10,490 nt of DNA, taken from positions 1-10,490 of the forward strand of contig VBFZ01000171.1 in the NCBI GenBank assembly GCA_005880805.1. The letters run 5' to 3'. This stretch comes from Chloroflexota bacterium. Its GTDB lineage: Bacteria; Chloroflexota; Limnocylindria; Limnocylindrales; CSP1-4. The notes under the pieces are model-generated. The model was given only the letters and a program-made list of their open reading frames with translations, was not told the DNA's origin and did not search any database. A program made the translations under genes and the position numbers. The first letter of the stretch is position 1. The number at the start of each line of letters is the position of its first letter. Positions 1 through 4,895 of this stretch are shown one piece after another.

Positions 1-689
1 CCAGGCAGAGGTCCACGCCCCAGGCCGGGCTGCCACCCGACAGCTCCCAGGCCCGCTCCATCCCCTCCGGACTCGCCAGGATCCGTTCAACGCCTCCCAG
101 AGCGAAGTCGACCGGCGGGTCGTCCGGATGGACCGCCAGCTTCACCCCGACGTCGTCGGCGACGGGCAGCACAGCGTAAGACCTTGTAGTTCGCCAGCAT
201 GCGGTCCCGCTCGAGAAGACCTTCGATCGGCTCCTGCGGCGTCAGCTTGTAGCCCGCAAGTGCGTTCCCGTCGGCTGCGCGATCGGCGTCGAAAGCCGTC
301 ACCCGCGCACCGCCGCGCCCGCGCGCCTGCAGGTCGGTCCGCCATACGTACGTGGGCAGGAAGTGATGGCCGAGGACGAAGATGCCCGCCGTGGCCATGT
401 TCCGGATCGTGATCTTGTAGTTCTCCAGCTGCTCCTCGCGGCCGGGCTTTCCGAGCAGGACACGGTCCCAGTGCCGGTACGGCACGTTCTCGATGCCCTC
501 GACGACGAGACCGGCCGCCTCGCACCGCTCGCGCAGGCGGACGAGGTCGTCGACCTCCCAGTAGCCACGTTCCCCGGCGAGGTCGCTCGGCGTGTGGAAC
601 TGGATGCTGGTCAGGCCGAGCTGCTGGGCGAAGGTCGCGATCGTCTCGTCGAAGCCCTCGACGTGCCCGAGCGTCAGCCGCATCACCAT
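1..689 (-). pseudogene. uxuA: D-mannonate dehydratase (UxuA family), frameshifted and cut by the window edge
   Basis: UxuA dehydrates D-mannonate to 2-keto-3-deoxy-gluconate in hexuronate breakdown, in the cytoplasm. The first ~169 codons (start ATG 689, or ATG 683) read through family blocks IENVPYRHWDRVLLG, REEQLENYKITIRNM and GRGGARVTAFD up to LANYK at 183-185. That frame then degenerates into an Arg-rich tail with a stop at 87. From the GTG at 170-172 another frame resumes the family sequence (VLPVADDVGVKLAVHPDDPP, then GVDLCL), open to base 1. The metal-site segment HPDDPP lies in this second frame. Only 10 bases (173-182) separate the two, where about five codons are expected, so a net loss of 5 (or 2) bases would explain the break. 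It is either a real pseudogene or an assembly or sequencing error. The gene lies 7 bases after the lactonase stop, so the two are probably co-transcribed. No clear Shine-Dalgarno was seen. Family assignment is firm; inactivity is not proven. Confidence 0.85.
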
Positions 690-696
690 CGCCGGC

Positions 697-1608
697 TTAG
701 CCCGCGTAGCGGAAGGGCGCCCGGCCGCGCACGCCGGGCCGGCAGGCGAACAGGCTGCCCGCGTTCGGCTGGTCGGGGAAACCTTCGGGCGGGAAGTCCT
801 TGCGGGCGGTGGTGATGAACAACAGGTCGAGGTCGGGGCCGCCGAAGGCGCAGCTGCTTGCCTGTGCCACGGGGACCTCGACCCGCCGGTCGAGCCGGCC
901 GTCCGGCGCATACCGCTCGACCCCCCAGCCACCCCACAGGGCCACCCACAGGAAGCCTTCTGCGTCGAGCGTCATGCCGTCCGGGTCGCCTGCCTCGGCG
1001 CGAATCGAGACCGCCGGCTGCGGGTCGGAGATGGTTCCGGTCGAGGCCTCGAAGCGGAAGCGGTCGACCCTGCGCGTCGGCGTGTCGATGTAGTACATCG
1101 TCCGGCCGTCGACGCTCCAGTCCAGACCGTTCGAGATCGTGACCTGGGTCAGGGCCGGGGTGACCCCGTGATCGGGGTCCAGTCGGTACAGCGTCCCGGC
1201 ACCCGGCCGGTGGTCGATGGCGGTGGTTCCCGCCCAGAACCTCCCTGTCGGGTCGACCTTGCCGTCGTTCATGCGCGTGACCGGGTTGTCCTTCTCGACC
1301 GGCGCCAGCATCTCCAGATCCCCGGTGGATGCGTCCATCGCGAGGAAGCCCTCCTGGACGGCGAGCACCAGGCCTCCTGACGCTCGCAGCGCCGCCGCGC
1401 CGATCATCTGGCCAACGGTAAAGACGCGATCGCGTCCTGAGCCCGGGTCGGTCCGGTGGACGGATTCGCCGAGGATGTCGACCCACCAGAGGCAGCCTTC
1501 GGCCGCGTCCCAGACGGGGCCCTCGCCGAGGCGCGCGCGAGCGTCGAGCAGCAGCTCGGCCTGCAGCGTCGGGACGCCGGCTGGTGACTCGTGGAGGAGA
1601 CGGCTCAC
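697..1608 (-). CDS. SMP-30/gluconolactonase/LRE family protein (sugar lactone hydrolase)
   Basis: Predicted cytoplasmic six-bladed beta-propeller lactonase of 303 aa, a normal family length. Family members hydrolyse aldono- or urono-lactones using a divalent metal. Visible motifs are GEGPVWD (metal ligand E29), RMNDGKVDPTGRFWAGT (substrate contacts R112/N114), SNGLDWS (N160), MYYIDT, and DPDGMTLDAEGFLWVA (D210); residue roles are inferred from human SMP-30. The C-terminal blade ASSCAFGGPDLDLLFITTA and AGSLFAC is complete, and the stop is TAA. The start is GTG at 1608; no other good start lies between it and the first conserved residues. It has no strong Shine-Dalgarno and may be leaderless. 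It precedes the mannonate dehydratase by 7 bases and diverges from the GH4 gene. The neighbourhood suggests sugar-acid catabolism, but the natural lactone cannot be read from the sequence. No signal peptide is seen. Confidence 0.9.
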   Translation of the reverse strand: MSRLLHESPAGVPTLQAELLLDARARLGEGPVWDAAEGCLWWVDILGESVHRTDPGSGRDRVFTVGQMIGAAALRASGGLVLAVQEGFLAMDASTGDLEMLAPVEKDNPVTRMNDGKVDPTGRFWAGTTAIDHRPGAGTLYRLDPDHGVTPALTQVTISNGLDWSVDGRTMYYIDTPTRRVDRFRFEASTGTISDPQPAVSIRAEAGDPDGMTLDAEGFLWVALWGGWGVERYAPDGRLDRRVEVPVAQASSCAFGGPDLDLLFITTARKDFPPEGFPDQPNAGSLFACRPGVRGRAPFRYAG

Positions 1609-1642
1609 TGGTCAGCTCAGCTTATCCGGTAGGCTCCTCGGC
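1609..1642. promoter_or_regulatory. Very short divergent intergenic region (34 bp)
   Basis: Only 34 bases separate the start codons of the lactonase (minus) and the GH4 gene (plus). There is room for one Shine-Dalgarno and little else. It contains the direct repeat GCTGAGCTGA (minus strand) and the AT-richer patch CTTATCC. At least one promoter must lie inside the opposing gene, or the transcripts are leaderless. No operator could be identified with confidence. Confidence 0.4.
1628..1633 (+). promoter_or_regulatory. Ribosome binding site for the GH4 glycosidase
   Basis: GGTAGG lies 9 bases before the GTG at 1643 and supports that start, or the adjacent in-frame GTG at 1646. It argues against the long in-frame upstream extension that is antisense to the lactonase gene. 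Confidence 0.55.
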
Positions 1643-2962
1643 GTGGTGAGCCCGGCGGAGCACAGCGGCGCGACGAAGCTGGTCGCGATCGGGATCGGGA
1701 GCGTCATCTTCGGCGTCGAGCTGCTGCGCGACATCTTTCGCGTGCCCGAGTTTCGCGGCGCGGAGGTGTGGCTGGTCGACAGGGACGCCGCGGCACTCGG
1801 GCGAATGACACGCCTCGCCGAGCGGCTCAACGCTGCAGCGGGTTGGGACGTGGACATGCACTCGACCACGGATCGCCGGGAAGCGCTACCGGGCGCACGC
1901 TTCGTCGCGACCGCCGTCGCGGTCGATCGGCTTGCCAGCTGGCGGACGGATCACGAGCTCGCCCTTCGGCATGGCTTCGCGAGCGTGCTCTCGGAGAACG
2001 GTGGCCCGGGCGGCCTGTCGCACACCCTGCGCTCCGTGCCGCTCATGGTCGAGATCGCGGAGGACATCGAGGCGCTCGCGCCGGACGCGCTGCTGTTGAA
2101 CTACACCAACCCCGAGAACCGCGTCTGCCTCGCGATTCGTCGTCATACGGCCGTCGCTGCGATCGGGCTGTGCCACAGCGTCGCGGGCGAGATCGACGAG
2201 GCCGCGCAGCTGCTCGGGCGACCCCGGGAGGACCTGGACGCACGGGCAGCCGGCACCAACCACTTCACGTGGTTCCTCTCGATCCGTGACGAGCGCGACG
2301 GGAGCGATCTCCTGCCCGAGTACCGCCGTCGAGCCCGGGCCGCTCAACCGCTCGCCGAGCCGCTCCGCCGGCTCATTTCGGATCGCTTCGGCCTCGAGCC
2401 GGCAATTGGCGACGACCACATCGGCGAGTACCTGCCCTGGGCCGCCGAGGTCATTGGCACGAAGGGGTACGACTTCGACGGCCTCGCCCGTCGCGGCCGC
2501 CGTGCCGTCGAGCGGCTCGAGGCGTGGGGATCGGGCGCCGAATCAGTCCAGCCGCTTCTCGACGAACCTTCCGATGGCGCGCGTGTCGATCACAGCGCCG
2601 CCGAGATCATGGGCGACGTCATCGGCGGTCGAACGCGGCGGCGCCCGTCATTCATCCTTCCCAATGACGGGCTGATCGAGAACCTCCCTGCCGAATCAGT
2701 CGTGGAGGTGCCCGGCCTGATCCAGGACGGCTCGCCGTGCGGTGTCCCGGTCGGCGCGATGCCCGAGCCTGTGGCTGCGCTACTCCGCCACGAGCTGGCG
2801 GTCCAGGACGTAGCCGTCGAGGCAGCCCTGGAAGGGTCGCGCGACCTGGCGCTGGAGGCGCTTCTGCTCGACCCGGTGGTCAACAGCGCTCGAGCAGCCG
2901 AGTCCTTCCTGGACGACGCCCTGCGGACGCACCGGGCGCACCTGCCGCGATTCTGGGGCTGA
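1643..2962 (+). CDS. GH4-family NAD-dependent glycosidase, alpha-galactosidase-like
   Basis: 439 aa, full length for GH4. These cytoplasmic enzymes cleave glycosides by an oxidation-elimination mechanism that needs NAD+ and a divalent metal (usually Mn2+). Seen in order: a Rossmann NAD-binding start GIGSVIFGVELLRDIF (residues 17-32) with acidic VDRD at 45-48; SENGGPGGLSHTLRS (117-131); NYTNPENR (153-160); GLCHSV (175-180) with the metal-ligand Cys177; GTNHFTW (204-210) with metal-ligand His207; DDHIGEYLPW (257-266); and NDGLIENLP (341-349). From recalled GH4 subgroup signatures, CHSV is the alpha-galactosidase (MelA) type, whereas CHG and CHEV mark alpha-glucuronidases and alpha-galacturonidases. 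The adjoining uronate-type genes would instead favour a uronidase, so the substrate is open. It is transcribed away from the lactonase/UxuA pair and ends in TGA just before a hairpin shared with the convergent protease gene. The start is chosen from the GGTAGG site; it has no signal peptide. Confidence 0.88.
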   Translation: MVSPAEHSGATKLVAIGIGSVIFGVELLRDIFRVPEFRGAEVWLVDRDAAALGRMTRLAERLNAAAGWDVDMHSTTDRREALPGARFVATAVAVDRLASWRTDHELALRHGFASVLSENGGPGGLSHTLRSVPLMVEIAEDIEALAPDALLLNYTNPENRVCLAIRRHTAVAAIGLCHSVAGEIDEAAQLLGRPREDLDARAAGTNHFTWFLSIRDERDGSDLLPEYRRRARAAQPLAEPLRRLISDRFGLEPAIGDDHIGEYLPWAAEVIGTKGYDFDGLARRGRRAVERLEAWGSGAESVQPLLDEPSDGARVDHSAAEIMGDVIGGRTRRRPSFILPNDGLIENLPAESVVEVPGLIQDGSPCGVPVGAMPEPVAALLRHELAVQDVAVEAALEGSRDLALEALLLDPVVNSARAAESFLDDALRTHRAHLPRFWG

Positions 2963-2999
2963 CTCCCGAGCCGACCGCGAACCGCCGCCGGAAGCGAAG

Positions 3000-3027
3000 C
3001 TCAGGCTGGGGGTGACCCCAGCCCGAG
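3000..3027. terminator. Bidirectional hairpin between convergent genes
   Basis: GGCTGGGG (3004-3011), loop GTGA and CCCCAGCC (3016-3023) form a perfect 8-bp stem. It extends across one A/C mismatch by CTC/GAG (3000-3002 with 3025-3027) to about 11 paired bases. It starts 37 bases past the GH4 stop and lies just beyond the far end of the protease tail on the other strand, where a shared terminator is expected. Neither side has a proper T-run, so intrinsic termination is likely but not certain. Confidence 0.6.
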
Positions 3028-3062
3028 CGATCGATCGATCAGTTCCAGGCGGCGGACGACCA

Positions 3063-3152
3063 GCTGTTTCCGGACCAGCTGTTGCCGGACCACGAGGAGC
3101 CCGACCAGCTGTTGCCGGACCAGCTGTTGCCGGACCACGAGGAGCCCGATCA
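3063..3152 (-). repeat. Two tandem 45-bp copies encoding the Trp-rich tail (WSGSSWSGNSWSGNS)
   Basis: Read on the minus strand, 3108-3152 and 3063-3107 are tandem 45-base copies built from 15-base WSGNS and WSGSS units. I count two differences: the first codon (TGA in the upstream copy, TGG in the downstream copy) and one silent GGC/GGA change. The sequence then ends WSSAAWN before a second TGA at 3039-3041. The downstream copy lies after the protease stop, yet keeps the frame and every Trp, Ser, Gly and Asn position. Confidence 0.85.
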
Positions 3153-4520
3153 GCTGTTGCCGGACCACGAGGAACCGGTCCATACGCTGCCGTTCCAGGT
3201 GCCGCCTGACCATGAGTTGCCGGCGGCCTCGAGGACGGCCATCGCGGTCGAGTTGAAGGGCTGTCCGAAGATGTCACGCTCGCCGCTCAGGACGACGCCG
3301 TCGCGCGTCAGGTGATCGGATCCGCGAGCGCCCTCGAGCGTACCGGTGCCCGTCCCGGGCGCGGTCGTCGAGACCGCGACCGGCAGCAGCGCGCTGACCA
3401 TGTCGCCGATCTGGAGCTCACCGTTGCCTTCACGCCCGTTGCTTCCAACCAATGGCAGGTCGAAGGCGTAGGTTGTCAGAAGCCTCTTGACCTGCTCAGG
3501 CGTCGCATTCGGGAACTTGTCCAGGATGAGCGCCGCGGCACCCGAGGTGATCGCTGCGGACTCGGACGTCCCGCTGCCGCGCATGAACCGATCGTCCAGA
3601 AGAGTGACGCCGGACCGTGTGTCGATGTACGAGTTCGGGACTCGCAGGCCCTGTATGTGAACGCCCGGAGCGACAAAGTCGGGCTTTCGGGCAGACCCTG
3701 TCTTGGACGCGGCCGAGAAGTCCGGGACGACGTCGTCCGACAGGCTCGCGGTGCCCATCGAGTCCGAAGCGCCGACGGCGATAATCCGCTTGTCGTATGC
3801 GGGGTTCGCCAGCGCCGGCGACGAGCCCTTGGTCTGGTAGCCGCTGTTGCCCGCGGCGGCGACGACAACAATCCCGGCATCCCACGCCTGTTCGACGGCG
3901 TAGGCGAGCGGGTCGAAACCGTAGTACTGGCTGGAGTTCGTTCCGTACGACAGATTGAGGACCCGGATGTTCAACCCGTTGTCGCGGCGATGCTGGACGA
4001 CCCAGCTGATCGCGGCGATGACCTGCGAGACGTCGGTGCCGCCGTCTGCGGTCGCGACCTTCACGCTGAGGATTCGGGCGTCGGGCGCCATGCCGCGGTA
4101 TGCGGTCGCCGGCGCCTGATCGTAGGGAGGCGTGAGGGTTGCGTCGCGCCCCGCGATGAGACCGGCCATGAACGTCCCGTGACCGAAGGTGTCGAGGTTC
4201 GTCAGGTTGGACGCCTGCGACTCGAGCGACAGGTCGGGGCCGTACACGATCTTGCCAGGTGAGTTGAGGCCGTCGACGGGCGAGACGCCCGAGTCGATCA
4301 GGGCCACGTCGACGCCCTTGCCAGTAAAGCCGGCGGCCCACCACGCCTGCGCGCCCGTATAGGCGGTGGTGCTGAACATGGAGTTCGGGTCGGTCGCCGG
4401 GCTGTAGGCAGCCGCAGCGGAGGGAATGCCGAAGGTCGCCAGCGCCAGGCAGAGGGAGAGAGCCGTCGCGAGGCGGCGCGGACCCGTGAAATCGAGGCTC
4501 CAGCCGAAAGTGGGGGTCAT
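3150..4520 (-). CDS. Secreted subtilisin-like serine protease (peptidase S8) with a Trp/Ser/Gly-rich tail
   Basis: 456 aa from ATG 4520. A signal peptide (PRR, then the hydrophobic LATALSLCLALATFG and SAAAA, residues 14-38) predicts export. The S8 catalytic domain (about 50-380) has the full triad: Asp76 in VALIDSGVS, His114 in FGHGTFMAG and Ser319 in GSGTSESAA, with oxyanion Asn225 in AAAGNSG. No I9 propeptide is evident. A tail module follows (RGSDHLTRDGVVLSGERDIFG, about 399-419), leading into WSGG, WNGS, WTGSS and WSGNS units typical of secreted subtilases of this type. The frame stops at TGA 3150-3152, inside that repeat; in-frame repeats continue to 3039, giving 493 aa if read through. 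In-frame upstream starts exist (GTG 4628, ATG 4556), but 4520 places the signal peptide at the N terminus. A GEMM-I riboswitch in the leader implies cyclic-di-GMP control. The peptide target is unknown. Confidence 0.9.
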   Translation of the reverse strand: MTPTFGWSLDFTGPRRLATALSLCLALATFGIPSAAAAYSPATDPNSMFSTTAYTGAQAWWAAGFTGKGVDVALIDSGVSPVDGLNSPGKIVYGPDLSLESQASNLTNLDTFGHGTFMAGLIAGRDATLTPPYDQAPATAYRGMAPDARILSVKVATADGGTDVSQVIAAISWVVQHRRDNGLNIRVLNLSYGTNSSQYYGFDPLAYAVEQAWDAGIVVVAAAGNSGYQTKGSSPALANPAYDKRIIAVGASDSMGTASLSDDVVPDFSAASKTGSARKPDFVAPGVHIQGLRVPNSYIDTRSGVTLLDDRFMRGSGTSESAAITSGAAALILDKFPNATPEQVKRLLTTYAFDLPLVGSNGREGNGELQIGDMVSALLPVAVSTTAPGTGTGTLEGARGSDHLTRDGVVLSGERDIFGQPFNSTAMAVLEAAGNSWSGGTWNGSVWTGSSWSGNS

Positions 4521-4654
4521 CGGACCGGGCTCGATCCGAAGAAGTCCCAGGTCCATGCCCGGGGCTGCTGGCGCCAATGCCTCGCGTGGTCCGGGGCCGT
4601 TCGTTCTGGCTGCACCATCGAAGTCCACCTGCTGGAGGGCTAGGCTGATGCGGC
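4521..4654 (-). promoter_or_regulatory. Leader between riboswitch aptamer and protease start (possible expression platform)
   Basis: About 134 untranslated bases follow the aptamer if ATG 4520 is the start. No stem followed by a T-run was found, so a transcription-termination switch is not evident. CGGACC (complement of 4588-4593) can pair with GGTCCG (complement of 4521-4526), which directly precedes the ATG. That would hide the ribosome entry region and suits a translational switch; it is a short 6-bp pairing and only a suggestion. No good Shine-Dalgarno is visible before ATG 4520, ATG 4556 or GTG 4628. Confidence 0.3.
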
Positions 4655-4735
4655 GCCTGGCAACCGGGCGGTCTTGCGGGTGAACCCGCGAGATCCCTGG
4701 CTTTGCGTCCCCGCTTCTCAGCGGGTTTGCTCTGT
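4655..4735 (-). ncRNA. Cyclic-di-GMP-I (GEMM-I) riboswitch aptamer
   Basis: The minus strand shows the GEMM-I core in order. GCAAACC is at 4724-4730. A hairpin with a perfect 6-bp stem CCCGCU/AGCGGG and a GNRA loop (GAGA) follows. The hallmark GACGCAAAGCC is at 4699-4709. A second arm is built from GGG-A-UCU-C-GCGGG, loop UUCA, and CCCGC-A-AGA-CCG-CCC. The closing GGUUGCC (4660-4666) can pair back to the GCAAACC strand. The base before CAAACC is G, which by recalled Vc2 numbering is the c-di-GMP-type G20 position (A there marks cGAMP sensors). The base before that is A rather than the more usual G. It lies in the leader of the protease gene, about 135 bases before its ATG and 160 bases beyond the stop of the GGDEF-EAL gene. 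It was recognised by sequence and pairing only; no covariance-model score was computed. Confidence 0.87.
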
Positions 4736-4871
4736 TTTCAGACCGATCGCCGACAGATCTGACTGCCGACGCCGAGAACGCTAGGCCGCTCGGGGCAGGA
4801 CCCCAATAGGGCGAAAGTACCGGCTGGTGCGTCGGTGCATAGCCCGTTCGGCGGACGCTCTGACTCGCGTA
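4736..4871 (-). other. Intergenic stretch upstream of the riboswitch
   Basis: No gene is seen here. It should contain the promoter for the riboswitch-protease transcript unless that transcript continues from the GGDEF-EAL gene. Small hairpins (CCGAG with CTCGG; CCC-TATT-GGG) are present on the minus strand, but I could not assign a convincing -35/-10 pair. Confidence 0.3.
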
Positions 4872-4887
4872 CCGGGCGCGCGCCCGG
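4872..4887 (-). terminator. GC palindrome just after the GGDEF-EAL gene, possible weak terminator
   Basis: CCGGGCGCGCGCCCGG is a perfect 16-base palindrome beginning 8 bases after the stop codon of the GGDEF-EAL gene. It can fold as a CCGGGC/GCCCGG stem with a GCGC loop. No T-run follows on the minus strand, so termination is uncertain and read-through into the riboswitch is possible. Confidence 0.35.
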
Positions 4888-4895
4888 CCACCGAC

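Noticed and set aside
1217..1642. In-frame N-terminal extension of the GH4 gene to 1217
   Set aside because: It is antisense to the well-supported lactonase gene and has low-complexity Ser/Arg/Pro composition; the Rossmann motif begins just after GTG 1643, which has a GGTAGG site.
3028..3040. CGATCGATCGATC tetranucleotide run
   Set aside because: Only three units, overlapping the second stop region of the protease tail; no evidence of function or of a slippage-controlled gene.
3039..3152. UGA decoded as Trp genome-wide (alternative genetic code)
   Set aside because: Several intact genes in the window end properly at TGA, so UGA is a normal stop; a local mutation, error or read-through is more likely.
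3060..3180. CRISPR-like short repeats
   Set aside because: The 15-base units are contiguous without spacers and encode the in-frame WSGNS/WSGSS protein repeat.
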